A stretch of 64,000 bases of DNA, taken from NCBI GenBank assembly GCA_013141125.1, contig JABFRO010000001.1, forward strand, positions 1,054,001 to 1,118,000, written 5' to 3'. Made by a program: the position numbers and the translations under genes. This stretch comes from Methylophilaceae bacterium (GTDB lineage: Bacteria > Pseudomonadota > Gammaproteobacteria > Burkholderiales > Methylophilaceae). The notes under the pieces were generated by a model that did not search any database, was not told the origin of the DNA, and was given only the letters and a program-made list of their open reading frames with translations. Positions 50,127 through 60,108 of the stretch are shown here, piece after piece; position 1 is the stretch's first letter, and every line of letters starts with the position of its first letter.

Positions 50127-52178
50127 TCAAAACTTATAGCTAAACGTCAGACGCGCACTGATGGGTTCTACCGGGTGAAAGTGGGTATCAGCTACTCCGG
50201 TTGCCGCTTCGCCATTCAAACGTGACTCGTAGTAGTAATCAATATCACTGGCTTGGCTGTTGAAAAGATTAAATATATCCAGCGCCAAATTGGCTTTCTG
50301 GTTGAATTTGTATGCCACGCGAGCATAGGCGACGGTGGTTGATTTTGAGCGCACGCTATTGTCTTCTATCAATGGTCTGGGGCCAAAATGGCGCAATTGA
50401 AACGCGGCTGACCATTTGCCAAGATTATTGACGCTAGCGCCAAACGAAGCGACTCGGTCTATAGCACCGGGAATGTAATTACCAGCCGCATCATTTTCAC
50501 TATAGCGCGCATGTGAGGCAGCATAGTCGAAATCAAACAATAGCCAGTCATTGGCAATATAGTGGTTATTCCATTCCACGCCCTGACGTTTGCTGGAGCG
50601 GCTGGCTTCCGTTTCACCGGCATCGCCAACAAATACCAATTCAGAGGCAATATTTAGTTGCCAGAAAGCCAATGAGCTTTGCAATCCCGGCACGATTTCC
50701 GTGCGCAAACCAATTTCGCCACCGTGGGTGGAAACCAGCGGGGTTACCGGCGTTGCAGCGCCGCCACTGGGCAATTGCGTTTGCGTGGTGCCGCGTGCAT
50801 CGTTGCTGTGAAAACCTTTGCCGTAATTAATAAAAAACTCGGTCTTGACCCATGGTCCAAAAATCAGGGAAATCTTGGGCGAAAAAATGCCGTCGTGCGC
50901 GGAGCCTGAATTTCCCGCAATGCTGCTGGCAACATCAAAGCTGTAAGCGTCATATCTCAAACCTGCCACTGTGCGGAACTTTTGCTGCCATTGCATAGTG
51001 TTTTCCGCATAAATACCTGCACTGGCCTCTTTAACGCTATCCTTGCGCACCAGCGATATGCGCTGTCTGGCCACAGTGTTGTACAAGGCAACCGGAGATA
51101 AATCATCGTAACGCACTTGCAGACCGATTTTGTTCTGCATATCCATGCCCGCCAGCGTAGTGAACCAAGTCTGACCAAGATTGAAACCACCCAGCAGGCG
51201 GCGCTCACTCTGATTGAACTGATCGCCATCGACAGGATTATTCAGGAAAAAAGTGAAGTTGCTGTAAAGATCCAGCCGCGATTGCACGGCATAGGCGTTG
51301 AAATCGAACTTGCCGTATTTATTACGCTGATGCATGGCGTAGGATAGGCTGTAGCGCGAAGCAACACCGCCATCGCTGCTATCCAAAGAGCCGAATCGGC
51401 CAATCTGCCCGGATTGCACGGTACGCAAGGGAATCTGGTCGGTAGCATCCCAATAGTTGCGATAAACCATGGCTGTCAGGTTATAACCCGCATTGGAGTC
51501 GCCGCTACTGTAACGTAAAACACCGCTGTATTTTTTAACTTTTTCGGCATTTTCCCAAGGTCCGTCGTTACGGTTGATTTCCAGACCATATAACAGCGTG
51601 CCATCTGCCAAATTGAAGGAATCCGCCAGCACCCCGCGCTGATATCCACGATTACCCAGTGAGAGTGAAGCAATACCTTGGGGCAACTGGTTAGCCAGGC
51701 GAATATGCGCCGCGCCGGCAGAAGAAAAATCACCTTCATCGGCAAAATAGGGGCCTTTTTTGTAATCAATGCGGTTCACCAACTCCGGGATTAAAAAATT
51801 CAGATCGGTATAGCCTTGACCATGGGCATTGGTACGCATGTTGAGCGGAATATCGTCCACAAAAGTGGCAAAATCCGTACCATGATCCAGATTGAAGCCG
51901 CGCAGATAATACTGATTGGCCTTACCATCGCCGCTGTGCTGAGAAACAATCATCCCCGGCACAAATTCCAGCAGCTCTCCGGGGCGTAAGGTAGGCCGGT
52001 TCTGAATGAGACTGGCAGTCACCGTGCCCTGGCTTGCGGCATCGGAGGTACCCACCGCATTATCATAATGGCCGGTAATGGTAATAGGCTCCAATTGCAA
52101 ATTATCCGCCGCTTGGCTGAAACATGGGACAGATAAACTGATGATTAAAAAACCAATGCATTTGTTACAGAAAACCAT
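50127..52178 (-). CDS. TonB-dependent outer membrane receptor
   Basis: A 683-residue receptor from the ATG at 52178, which has GGGGAG six bases before it; an upstream in-frame start at 52241 would precede the signal peptide by 21 residues and is rejected. Residues 1-23 are a signal peptide (ending FSQAADN). The plug domain (about 30-160) has ELLEFVPGMIVSQHSGDGKANQYYLRGFN (in parts), and the barrel ends in the outer-membrane signature SYKF. The ligand is unknown; no iron-responsive box is recognised upstream. It stands alone on the minus strand between the tRNA island and fdx. Confidence 0.87.
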   Translation of the reverse strand: MVFCNKCIGFLIISLSVPCFSQAADNLQLEPITITGHYDNAVGTSDAASQGTVTASLIQNRPTLRPGELLEFVPGMIVSQHSGDGKANQYYLRGFNLDHGTDFATFVDDIPLNMRTNAHGQGYTDLNFLIPELVNRIDYKKGPYFADEGDFSSAGAAHIRLANQLPQGIASLSLGNRGYQRGVLADSFNLADGTLLYGLEINRNDGPWENAEKVKKYSGVLRYSSGDSNAGYNLTAMVYRNYWDATDQIPLRTVQSGQIGRFGSLDSSDGGVASRYSLSYAMHQRNKYGKFDFNAYAVQSRLDLYSNFTFFLNNPVDGDQFNQSERRLLGGFNLGQTWFTTLAGMDMQNKIGLQVRYDDLSPVALYNTVARQRISLVRKDSVKEASAGIYAENTMQWQQKFRTVAGLRYDAYSFDVASSIAGNSGSAHDGIFSPKISLIFGPWVKTEFFINYGKGFHSNDARGTTQTQLPSGGAATPVTPLVSTHGGEIGLRTEIVPGLQSSLAFWQLNIASELVFVGDAGETEASRSSKRQGVEWNNHYIANDWLLFDFDYAASHARYSENDAAGNYIPGAIDRVASFGASVNNLGKWSAAFQLRHFGPRPLIEDNSVRSKSTTVAYARVAYKFNQKANLALDIFNLFNSQASDIDYYYESRLNGEAATGVADTHFHPVEPISARLTFSYKF

Positions 52179-52325
52179 TACGTACTCCCCAATTAGGTGT
52201 TTAAGGCATATATTATGATAAATTATAAATTCTTCATACATATGGGCGATTAAAGGCCTTTGGCGAATATTAATATATGCGTCAAATTGCGTATTTATAG
52301 CGGTGGGGATTTAGCCGGGGCGGGA

Positions 52326-52664
52326 TTACTCGTGTTCGCGTGCGTGATTGAGGCTATAACGTGGCAACTCGATGGTGAGTGGGGTTGTCCCCACCCTGAT
52401 TTGACAGGACAGACGGGAAACCGGGGTTAAGCCCCAAGCTTTGTCGAGTTGATCTTCTTCTTCATCTTCGGCTGGCGACAGCGAAGCAAAGCCTTCACGC
52501 ACGATCACATGGCAGGTGCTGCAAGCGCTGACACCATCACAAGCGTGTTCAATTTCCACGCCGCCGGCTAGCAGCGCATCACAAAGCACTTTGCCGGGTT
52601 TGATTTCCAGCGCCAGACCTTCGGGGCAAGTTTCGGGATGTGGAAGCAATATCACTCGAGTCAT
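52326..52664 (-). CDS. fdx: ISC [2Fe-2S] ferredoxin
   Basis: A 112-residue ferredoxin of the isc operon, which donates electrons for cluster assembly on IscU. The cluster ligands are in CDGVSACSTC (C-x5-C-x2-C) and the downstream SCQI cysteine. The N-terminal ILLPHPETCPEG is the Isc-type lead. It starts ten bases after hscA and is the last isc gene; no iscX follows. Confidence 0.95.
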   Translation of the reverse strand: MTRVILLPHPETCPEGLALEIKPGKVLCDALLAGGVEIEHACDGVSACSTCHVIVREGFASLSPAEDEEEDQLDKAWGLTPVSRLSCQIRVGTTPLTIELPRYSLNHAREHE

Positions 52665-52674
52665 AATTTTTTAC

Positions 52675-54552
52675 TCATACGGCAAGGCTTTCTATTTGTT
52701 TACCTGTCAGGGCGCTACGGATGGAAGCGTCCATGCGGCGACCAGCGTAGATAGTGGTCGCTGCATTCAGCGCTTCGCTGGACTGGCGTATAGAATCCAG
52801 ACTGTTGGCATCTCCCATAATCAGTATTTCTGCCAGTTCGTAGATTTTTGTCCAGATCAAATCCCACTCCGCTTTATCCAGTAATTCATGTCCATCCTCG
52901 GCCATTGCCGCTTCAGTAGCATCCAGCAGGCGGCGGGCATCCACCTGTGCTTCACGCAAGGCACGCATATGCTTATCATGTTCGGCATTGGCAATACCGG
53001 CCGTCAACATGCCGCTGATCTCGCTATCGGTCAGGCCATAGGATGGTTTTACTGTGATATGGGATTCATGCCCTGTGGTTTGCTCACGCGCGGAAACCGA
53101 TAACAAACCATCGGCATCGACTTGAAATGTCACGCGAATGCGCGCACCACCGGCCACCATGGGAGGTATGCCTCTTAACTCAAAGCTGGCCAGCGAGCGA
53201 CATTCCGAAACCAGTTCGCGTTCGCCCTGTACCACGTGAAAACTCATGGCAGTCTGTCCGTCCTTGAATGTAGTGAAATCCTGCGCGCGTGCACTCGGGA
53301 TAGTGGCGTTGCGCGGAATGATTTTTTCACTCAAGCCGCCCATGGTTTCTATGCCCAATGAGAGCGGGATAACATCCAGCAGCAGCAGCTCGTCGCCATT
53401 ACCGTTACCCGCCAAGGCATTGGCCTGGATGGCAGCGCCCAGCGCGACTACTTTATCCGGGTCGAGATTGGTGAGTGGTTCGCGGAAAAAGAATTCGGTC
53501 ACGGCCAGACGTAAATGCGGCATACGTGTCGCACCGCCCACCAGCACTACGCCCTGTACATCTTCCACCTGCAAACTGGCATCACGCAAGGCACGGCGCA
53601 CTGGGCTAAAGGTTTTAGCCAACAACGGCTTGGTCAGTTCAACAAAAGTTTCGCGCCCCAGAATGGCATGTACCGGCGTGCCATTCGACAATTTACAGCT
53701 AATCTCGGTAGCCGCAATATCGGTTAGCTGTTCTTTGGCGATACGTACTTCGGTCAATAATAAGCGCATGTCTTCTGGCGCTAATGCTGACAAATTCAGT
53801 AGTTGTGTCAACCAGTCATAGATGGCGCGGTCGAAATCATCGCCTCCGAGAGCAGAATCGCCACTGGTGGCCAGCACTTCAAACACACCGCGCGTCAAAC
53901 GTAGAATGGAAAAATCGAAAGTACCACCGCCCAGATCGTAGACGCAGTAAATACCTTCCGAGGCATTATCCAGGCCATAGGCAATGGCGGCGGCGGTTGG
54001 CTCGTTCAACAGGCGCAATACAGAAAGCCCGGCCAGACGCGCGGCATCCTTGGTGGCCTGGCGCTGTGCATCGTCAAAATAGGCCGGCACGGTAATCACC
54101 GCGCCTGACAGCTCGCCACCCAGACTTTCCTCAGCACGCAGACGCAGCACTTTCAGGATTTCAGCGGAGACCTCAATCGGGCTAAGTTCACCTGCTATTG
54201 TTTTCAGCTTGACCATGCCTGGTGCTTCAATAAACTGATACGGCAAATTATCTACATCGGCAATATCTGCCAGCCCACGCCCCATAAAGCGTTTGACGGA
54301 GACGATGGTATTGCGCGGGTCTTTCGCCGCATCATCACGCGCTGTCCAGCCGACTTCCACCTCGCTCCCATTTTTGTAATGCACTACCGATGGCAATAAA
54401 GCGCGACCTGCATGATCGGGCAATACTTCGGCGGTGCCACTGCGCACTGAGGCCACCAGTGAATGTGTGGTACCAAGGTCTATGCCCACTGCCAATCTGT
54501 GCTGGTGCGGGACGGCGCTTTGGCCGGGTTCTGCAATTTGGAGGAGTGCCAT
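52675..54552 (-). CDS. hscA: Fe-S chaperone HscA (Hsp70)
   Basis: Specialised Hsp70 that releases clusters from IscU, 625 residues. Phosphate loops GIDLGTTHS and YDLGGGTFD are intact; the peptide-binding half follows [11 protein letters not shown]. The target motif LPPVK is present in the IscU here (residues 99-103). It is separated from hscB by a 329-base gap (54553-54881) instead of the usual tight spacing. Confidence 0.96.
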   Translation of the reverse strand: MALLQIAEPGQSAVPHQHRLAVGIDLGTTHSLVASVRSGTAEVLPDHAGRALLPSVVHYKNGSEVEVGWTARDDAAKDPRNTIVSVKRFMGRGLADIADVDNLPYQFIEAPGMVKLKTIAGELSPIEVSAEILKVLRLRAEESLGGELSGAVITVPAYFDDAQRQATKDAARLAGLSVLRLLNEPTAAAIAYGLDNASEGIYCVYDLGGGTFDFSILRLTRGVFEVLATSGDSALGGDDFDRAIYDWLTQLLNLSALAPEDMRLLLTEVRIAKEQLTDIAATEISCKLSNGTPVHAILGRETFVELTKPLLAKTFSPVRRALRDASLQVEDVQGVVLVGGATRMPHLRLAVTEFFFREPLTNLDPDKVVALGAAIQANALAGNGNGDELLLLDVIPLSLGIETMGGLSEKIIPRNATIPSARAQDFTTFKDGQTAMSFHVVQGERELVSECRSLASFELRGIPPMVAGGARIRVTFQVDADGLLSVSAREQTTGHESHITVKPSYGLTDSEISGMLTAGIANAEHDKHMRALREAQVDARRLLDATEAAMAEDGHELLDKAEWDLIWTKIYELAEILIMGDANSLDSIRQSSEALNAATTIYAGRRMDASIRSALTGKQIESLAV

Positions 54553-54814
54553 TAGCTATCCAATCGGGCTATTTACCTAGTTGATGGAATTGGAAATTAC
54601 TAAAGAACACTTCTATTAATCCAATTATCGTCGTTATACTGCGTTGCTCAAAAAAATTATTAGTTACGACATAACCAAAAGGTTAGTCTCCACTGAAACG
54701 GCGTTTTCCTTACATATCAAACATATGCCGCGTCATAATTTTTCGCAAGCGCCTTGTCTAACTTAGCAACTTGAATTAATAGAAGCGCCCTAAATACTAT
54801 TGCTTTAGGTAATT

Positions 54815-54842
54815 GGTGAATGCGCTACGCTTATCCACCCTG
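54815..54842. repeat. Palindromic repeat in the hscB-hscA gap
   Basis: GGTGAATGCGCTACGCTTATCCACCCTG, read in two halves as GGTGAATGCGC and GCTTATCCACC, a weaker member of the GTAGGGTGG family. Apart from it the gap 54553-54881 shows no gene or strong terminator. Confidence 0.68.
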
Positions 54843-54881
54843 CAATTAAATGGGTCTGTTGGTACTTTTTCGTTCTCTGCG

Positions 54882-55409
54882 CTATTTGTCTAGTTGATCT
54901 AGTGCGTCATCAATCTCGCTGCGCAACTTTTGATAAAAAAACAATTCGTTGAGCCGTTGCTCTGCCAGTTGAAAATTAGCTTCATCATCCAGCGCGCTGG
55001 CCAAATCTTTTTCCTGAATGGAAACCTTGTGTTTCAAACGCTTTGACAATGCATCCAAAGCTACGACATCACCGGCATGACGTGCATCCTCAATGGATTC
55101 ACGCCATTCCATCTGTGCCATCAGAAAACCCGGAGTAAGGGTTTTAGCTTCCAAACCAAGCACTCCAGCCAAATCAATCAGGCATCGTGCCCGAGTAACC
55201 GGGTTACGCAGTGTTCTATAAGCATCATTCACCTGTGTCGATTTCTGCAAAGCTACACGTTGTTCCGCTTCGCTATTGCCAGCATGACGATCTGGATGCA
55301 GCTCGCTCTGCAATTGCCGAAAAGACTGCTCCAGACTGTGCATATCTATCGTGAATCGTGGTGCCAAGCCGAATAGTTCAAAGTAGTTAGTGTCGCTCAG
55401 GGTATTCAT
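54882..55409 (-). CDS. hscB: Fe-S co-chaperone HscB
   Basis: J-type co-chaperone that brings IscU to HscA; 175 residues with a J domain in which HPD lies at residues 38-40 (SELHPDRHAG) and a C-terminal three-helix IscU-binding domain. Starts 77 bases after iscA. Confidence 0.95.
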   Translation of the reverse strand: MNTLSDTNYFELFGLAPRFTIDMHSLEQSFRQLQSELHPDRHAGNSEAEQRVALQKSTQVNDAYRTLRNPVTRARCLIDLAGVLGLEAKTLTPGFLMAQMEWRESIEDARHAGDVVALDALSKRLKHKVSIQEKDLASALDDEANFQLAEQRLNELFFYQKLRSEIDDALDQLDK

Positions 55410-55486
55410 GCATAACTCCCGTTGAATATTTATCAGCCGGTAAGATTTAAAAGAAGTCGGCTGCTAATCGGCAATGACGCGCAAAA

Positions 55487-55810
55487 TCAGACTGTAAAGC
55501 TTTCACCGCAACCACAATTTGCGGCGGCGTTCGGATTGTTAAACTTAAAACCTTCGTTCAAACCCTCTTTGGCGTAATCCAGCTCGGTGCCGTCCAGGTA
55601 GACCAAACTAGTTGGGTCAATCAGCACTTTTACGCCATTGCTGTCAAAGATTAAATCTTCGGGTGCCGCTTCATCGACAAATTCAATGGTGTATGCCATG
55701 CCCGAACAACCGGAGGTTTTAACACCCAGGCGCAGGCCTATGCCTTTACCACGGCTATCGAGGAATTTCTGTACGCGTGTGGCAGCGGTAGTCGTCAAGG
55801 TAACAGCCAT
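55487..55810 (-). CDS. iscA: A-type Fe-S carrier IscA
   Basis: A 107-residue A-type carrier. The three cluster ligands C35, C99 and C101 match E. coli exactly (GCSG and the final CGCG). The start is the ATG at 55810 with GGGGAGA eight bases upstream; a longer frame (to 55918) would overlap erpA. Confidence 0.95.
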   Translation of the reverse strand: MAVTLTTTAATRVQKFLDSRGKGIGLRLGVKTSGCSGMAYTIEFVDEAAPEDLIFDSNGVKVLIDPTSLVYLDGTELDYAKEGLNEGFKFNNPNAAANCGCGESFTV

Positions 55811-55823
55811 GTGAGTGTCTCCC

Positions 55824-56186
55824 CTATACCGAAAAGGAACTGCCGCAACCACAGGTGGCTGTGGCATTGGGATTGGTGATAACAAAACGCGCACCTTCGA
55901 GACCTTCCTGATAATCAATAGTTGCGCCTACCAGATATTGATAACTCATGGCATCGACCAGCAAGGTGACCCCTTCTTTTTCCAGCGCCAGATCATCTTC
56001 GGCCACCTGGTCATCAAACGCAAAGCTATATTGAAAACCGGAACAACCACCACCGGTGACATAGACACGTAGCTTGAGTGCGGGATCGCCCTCCTCTGTA
56101 ATCATCTCGCTCACCTTGCTTGCAGCATTGGTAGTGAAAACAATCGGGGCTTCAACAGCAGCTTCCATAACAGCGGTATCAGACAT
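55824..56186 (-). CDS. erpA: Fe-S insertion protein ErpA
   Basis: A 120-residue A-type carrier, closer to ErpA than to Isc[26 protein letters not shown] (in parts), the [23 protein letters not shown] stretch and the end CGCGSSFSV. In most proteobacteria erpA stands alone; here it lies between iscU and iscA in the isc operon. Confidence 0.92.
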   Translation of the reverse strand: MSDTAVMEAAVEAPIVFTTNAASKVSEMITEEGDPALKLRVYVTGGGCSGFQYSFAFDDQVAEDDLALEKEGVTLLVDAMSYQYLVGATIDYQEGLEGARFVITNPNATATCGCGSSFSV

Positions 56187-56210
56187 TTGAAATACTCCTT
56201 AATAATCAAA

Positions 56211-56630
56211 TTAGGCGGCAGATTTACAGGCGTTATAGCCTTCTGCTTCCATGAGGTTTTTGCTTCGATAATCAGTAATTGCCGCACGGATCGCATCTTC
56301 AGCCAACACCGAACAGTGAATTTTTACCGGTGGTAACGCCAGCTCTTCAGCAATGTGCGTATTTTTAATGTCCATGGCCTGATCCAGCGTTTTGCCCTTG
56401 AGCATTTCGGTCACCAGTGAAGATGAAGCTATCGCCGAACCGCAGCCATAAGTCTTGAACTTGGCATCTTCAATCACACCAGCCTCATTCACCTTTATCT
56501 GTAACTTCATTACATCGCCGCAAGCCGGTGCACCCACCATACCCGTGCCTACATCTGAATCTTCTGCCTGAAAAGAACCCACATTGCGCGGATTTTCGTA
56601 GTGATCCAATACTTTATCGCTATAAGCCAT
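56211..56630 (-). CDS. iscU: Fe-S scaffold IscU
   Basis: Scaffold on which clusters are built, 139 residues. Ligand cysteines C37, C63 and C106 are in standard positions, and LPPVK (99-103) is the HscA-binding motif. The C-terminus has a further cysteine in YNACKSAA. Confidence 0.96.
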   Translation of the reverse strand: MAYSDKVLDHYENPRNVGSFQAEDSDVGTGMVGAPACGDVMKLQIKVNEAGVIEDAKFKTYGCGSAIASSSLVTEMLKGKTLDQAMDIKNTHIAEELALPPVKIHCSVLAEDAIRAAITDYRSKNLMEAEGYNACKSAA

Positions 56631-56646
56631 AATAATTCTCCTATTG

Positions 56647-57894
56647 TTAAGCCGCTATTTTTTCGGGATCGCGGTGTGACTCCGACCCATGTGCCCACTG
56701 CACAGAAGCTATATCTATCCCCGCCTTGAACATATCCCACAACGGCGAGAGTTCGCGCAATTGCCCCACCTTGTCCTTAATAAGCTTGATGGCATAATCC
56801 ACATCGGCTTCTGTGGTATAGCGACCAATTGAAAAACGGATGGATGAATGTGCCAACTCGTCTTCACGCCCAATGGCGCGTAACACATAAGAGGGCTCCA
56901 GACTGGACGAAGTGCACGCGGAACCACTGGAAACCGCGATGCCCTTGACCGCCATCATCAGCGATTCACCCTCCACATAATTAAAGCTGATGTTGAGATT
57001 ATGCGGCACACGCTGTTGCAGATCGCCATTAAGATAGGCTTCTTCCATATCCGCCATTCCTGCCCAAAGCCGGTCACGCAACGCCTTGATACGTGCGTTT
57101 TCACTCGCCATTTCAGTCTTGGCTATATGAAAAGCCTCGCCCATACCGACGATCTGATGCACGGCCAGCGTACCGGAACGAAAACCACGCTCGTGACCCC
57201 CGCCGTGCATCTGCGCTTCCAGACGCACCCGTGGTTTGCGGCTGACATACAAGGCACCTATGCCTTTGGGGCCATACGTCTTGTGGGCAGAAAAGCTCAT
57301 CAGATCCACCGGCAGTTTTTCCAGATCAATGTCTACTTTGCCTGTGGCCTGCGCCGCATCCACATGAAAAATAATGCCTTTCTCGCGGCAGAGATTACCG
57401 ATGCTGGCTATATCCTGAATCACACCAATTTCATTATTCACCAGCATCACCGAAATCAGCACCGTATCCGGCTGTATAGCCGCCTTGAGTGCGTCAATAT
57501 CAATCAAACCATTTTCCAGCGGCGAAAGATAAGTCGCTGTAAAACCTTCCCGCTCCAGTTCACGAAAGGTATCCAACACGGCTTTATGCTCGGTTTTGAT
57601 AGTAATCATATGCTTGCCGTTAGCCGCATAGAATCGCGCCGCGCCTTTAATGGCAAGATTGTTGGATTCGGTTGCCCCAGAAGTCCAGACGATTTCCTTG
57701 GGATCACAATTGACCAGCGTCGCCACTTGCTCACGCGCTGTATCCACCGCTTTTTCTGCATCCCAGCCATAAGCATGGCTACGCGAGGCAGGATTGCCAT
57801 AAATTTCAGTTAAGTAAGGAATCATTTTTTCGGCTACGCGCGGGTCTACCGGAGTAGTCGCTGAGTAATCCAGATAAATAGGCAAGTGAGTCAT
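56647..57894 (-). CDS. iscS: Cysteine desulfurase IscS
   Basis: PLP enzyme that takes sulphur from cysteine, 415 residues. The PLP lysine is in [12 protein letters not shown], the catalytic cysteine in [18 protein letters not shown]. The C-terminus is about ten residues longer than in E. coli (ends HRDPEKIAA). First gene of the isc operon, transcribed away from nifA; no iscR precedes it. Its control region holds sigma-54, IHF and NifA sites. It probably serves both housekeeping and nitrogenase cluster assembly. Confidence 0.96.
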   Translation of the reverse strand: MTHLPIYLDYSATTPVDPRVAEKMIPYLTEIYGNPASRSHAYGWDAEKAVDTAREQVATLVNCDPKEIVWTSGATESNNLAIKGAARFYAANGKHMITIKTEHKAVLDTFRELEREGFTATYLSPLENGLIDIDALKAAIQPDTVLISVMLVNNEIGVIQDIASIGNLCREKGIIFHVDAAQATGKVDIDLEKLPVDLMSFSAHKTYGPKGIGALYVSRKPRVRLEAQMHGGGHERGFRSGTLAVHQIVGMGEAFHIAKTEMASENARIKALRDRLWAGMADMEEAYLNGDLQQRVPHNLNISFNYVEGESLMMAVKGIAVSSGSACTSSSLEPSYVLRAIGREDELAHSSIRFSIGRYTTEADVDYAIKLIKDKVGQLRELSPLWDMFKAGIDIASVQWAHGSESHRDPEKIAA

Positions 57895-57933
57895 GGGGGC
57901 ACGTCCTGTAAGAATGCTAGTTGTAGCTAGACT

Positions 57934-57949
57934 AGCAATCCCTATGCCA
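57934..57949 (-). promoter_or_regulatory. Sigma-54 (-24/-12) promoter of the isc operon
   Basis: Minus-strand TGGCATAGGGATTGCT: GG and GC are spaced exactly as in TGGCAC-N5-TTGC[A/T], with one mismatch (T for C at position 6). It lies 40 bases upstream of the iscS start. Confidence 0.85.
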
Positions 57950-57965
57950 TAAACATTTAAATCTG

Positions 57966-57978
57966 TAATGCTTTGATA
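57966..57978 (-). promoter_or_regulatory. IHF site between NifA enhancer and isc promoter
   Basis: TATCAAAGCATTA on the minus strand fits WATCAA-N4-TTR at every position. It lies between the enhancer (58034-58049) and the -24 element (57949), in an AT-rich stretch, as for bending in NifA-sigma-54 promoters. Confidence 0.75.
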
Positions 57979-58007
57979 TTAATAATAATAATTTATTTAT
58001 GCTAAAT

Positions 58008-58034
58008 AATTGCGACAAAATCATTGTCGCAATT
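58008..58034. promoter_or_regulatory. Perfect inverted repeat beside the NifA enhancer
   Basis: AATTGCGACA, seven bases, TGTCGCAATT. It shares its last base with the enhancer. The regulator is unknown; it does not fit the Fnr or NtrC consensus. Confidence 0.6.
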
Positions 58035-58049
58035 GTCGGGTTGATTACA
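58034..58049. promoter_or_regulatory. NifA upstream activator sequence (isc operon)
   Basis: TGT-CGGGTTGATT-ACA, an exact TGT-N10-ACA. It is about 119 bases upstream of the predicted isc start. It is also about 285 bases upstream of the nifA start. Confidence 0.75.
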
Positions 58050-58300
58050 TGACAATACAAGACTGAAAACCAAGCCGGATTTAAGTTTTGGCTACCTGAC
58101 AGGCTCTGAACATATTTAATAATACATAAAGTGCTAGAAAACTTATTACGAAAGGCAAGATGTAAGAAATTCATTTATAAATAAAAGCTTATCCATAGCC
58201 GTGTTTGCATTTTCTACCAGTCATCCCAACAACTACCTTGCTATACTTTGTAATAAGCTTAACTCATTAAGCACGCGACCTGAGCTTGCAAACCAACTGG

Positions 58301-58316
58301 TGGCATACACATTGCT
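58301..58316 (+). promoter_or_regulatory. Sigma-54 promoter of nifA
   Basis: TGGCATACACATTGCT has the same -24/-12 spacing as the isc element; nifA begins 39 bases later. A TG-C-TATACT element at 58239-58247 could be an extra extended -10 sigma-70 promoter. No exact NifA enhancer lies in the 250 bases before it, other than the shared site at 58034. Confidence 0.78.
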
Positions 58317-58354
58317 TGTTAAATAACACCATAACGAACTACGGGACGTAAAGT

Positions 58355-59980
58355 ATGCTCTCTGCATCGGGTTCCAGTCGCGTTGCACTGGTCACCATCT
58401 ATGAAATCAGCAAAATTCTCAGCTCCTCACTAGAGCTACACAAGACCTTGCGGCAAGTGCTAAACGTCATTGCAGTGCATTTGGACATGCAACGCGGCAT
58501 GGTCTGTTTGCGCACTGATTCAGAAAATCTCCATATGATTGCCAACATTGGCTACAGCAGTGAAGAAGCCTTGCGCGGTCATTTTCATGCAGGTGAAGGC
58601 GTTACCGGTCGCATTTTTCAGACGGGTATTCCTGCTGTGGTTCCCAATGTGGCGCATGAACCTCTATTTTTAAACCGTACTGGTGCATTTAAGCTGGTAG
58701 AAGATCAGGTGATTTCATTTCTGGGGGTGCCGATCAAGGTTGGCCGAGAGTGCATAGGAGTGCTGACTTTTGAGCGCGAAACCAATGACAAATGGCAAGG
58801 TTTTCAGGATGATCTGCAACTGTTGACCATGGTCGCCAATCTAATAGGTCAAGCCACACGCTTACATCAGCAAGTCACTAACGACCGTGAACAGCTGATG
58901 CAGGAAAAATCCAGATTGCAAAAGGAATTAGGCGGAAAATATCGCCTTGATAATGTGATTGGCAGCTCCAAGCGTATGCAAGAAGTATTCGCCGATGTGC
59001 ATATGGCAGCACCAGGCAAAAGTACGATACTTTTGCGCGGCGAATCCGGCACAGGTAAGGAAGTCATTGCCAAATCCATCCACTTCTTATCCTCACGCAA
59101 GGATAAGCCGTTTATTAAGGTCAACTGTGCAGCTTTAACCGAAAGCCTGCTGGAATCCGAGTTATTCGGTCATGAAAAGGGCGCATTTACCGGTGCACTA
59201 CAAGAACGAAAAGGTCGTTTTGAACAAGCCCATGGCGGTACACTATTTCTGGATGAGGTTGGCGATGTAACACCAGCCTTTCAGGTAAAGCTGTTGCGGG
59301 TATTGCAAGAGCGTGAATTTGAGCGCGTGGGCGGCAATAGAACCATCAAGGTGGATGTGCGCCTGATCTGTGCCACCAATCGTGATCTGGAAGAAGCCGT
59401 TAAAAATGGTGAGTTTCGCGCGGATCTATATTACCGCATCAATGTTATTTCAGTTTTTCTGCCGCCATTACGTGAACGGCGGGATGATATTCCATTGTTG
59501 GTAGAGAGCATTCTGGCTCGATTCAACCGAGAAAACAGTGCAAAAATCGGCATTACGCCGGAGGCAATGCATGTACTCAGTAATTGCCATTGGCCGGGCA
59601 ATGTGCGCGAGCTGGAAAACTGCGTGGAGCGCTTCGCCACCATGTCACGCAGCAATCTTATCCGTGAAGTAGATATTCCCTGTCAAACCAACCAGTGCCT
59701 CTCTTCCACACTTTGGAAGTATCAGCCCACGGGCGGTGTCATTCCGATTGCACCGATGGCTCCCGCCCCGTTGCACAGTGCACCTTCCAGCCTTGGTCAT
59801 GACGAAGATGCAGAAGAAGAAAATGATGATGATGAAGTTTTCACCGAGCGCGAACAACTGATCAGCGCCATGGAAAAAAGCGGTTGGGTACAAGCCAAGG
59901 CGGCACGCTTGCTTAATCTCACCCCGCGTCAGATGGGCTATGCGTTGAGAAAATACAACATTGAAGTGAAGCGGTTTTAA
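58355..59980 (+). CDS. nifA: Nitrogen fixation activator NifA
   Basis: Sigma-54 activator of nif genes, 541 residues. An N-terminal GAF domain (about 24-165), a central AAA+ domain with Walker [15 protein letters not shown] at 276-281 and FLDEVGD, and a C-terminal HTH ([20 protein letters not shown]). Between them C411, C423, C443 and C448 form C-x11-C-x19-C-x4-C, the motif that makes rhizobial-type NifA directly oxygen-sensitive, so no NifL is needed. The region 455-510 is acidic and serine-rich. Divergent from the isc operon. Confidence 0.96.
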   Translation: MLSASGSSRVALVTIYEISKILSSSLELHKTLRQVLNVIAVHLDMQRGMVCLRTDSENLHMIANIGYSSEEALRGHFHAGEGVTGRIFQTGIPAVVPNVAHEPLFLNRTGAFKLVEDQVISFLGVPIKVGRECIGVLTFERETNDKWQGFQDDLQLLTMVANLIGQATRLHQQVTNDREQLMQEKSRLQKELGGKYRLDNVIGSSKRMQEVFADVHMAAPGKSTILLRGESGTGKEVIAKSIHFLSSRKDKPFIKVNCAALTESLLESELFGHEKGAFTGALQERKGRFEQAHGGTLFLDEVGDVTPAFQVKLLRVLQEREFERVGGNRTIKVDVRLICATNRDLEEAVKNGEFRADLYYRINVISVFLPPLRERRDDIPLLVESILARFNRENSAKIGITPEAMHVLSNCHWPGNVRELENCVERFATMSRSNLIREVDIPCQTNQCLSSTLWKYQPTGGVIPIAPMAPAPLHSAPSSLGHDEDAEEENDDDEVFTEREQLISAMEKSGWVQAKAARLLNLTPRQMGYALRKYNIEVKRF

Positions 59981-60108
59981 GATTTAAATTGCATCCTTTC
60001 ACCTTGGCTTCAAACTCCACAATAGTCTGTGACAAAGCAAGCTGCATTGCATTATGCAAAAGCCGTGATGCATGGAATGCAACTTATAAATTTTTTCGTC
60101 TCAAACGC

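Noticed and set aside
52179-52325. Fur box before the TonB receptor
   Set aside because: AT-rich, but no match to the 19-base Fur consensus by eye.
57001-57813. 270-residue plus-strand frame opposite iscS
   Set aside because: Antisense shadow with no homology or ribosome binding site; iscS is unmistakable.
58239-58247. Extended -10 (TGCTATACT) as the main nifA promoter
   Set aside because: No fitting -35; the -24/-12 element closer to nifA is a better candidate. Kept only as a possible basal promoter.
57895-58354. An iscR gene upstream of iscS
   Set aside because: No Rrf2-type frame exists in the 460 bases; the space is control DNA.
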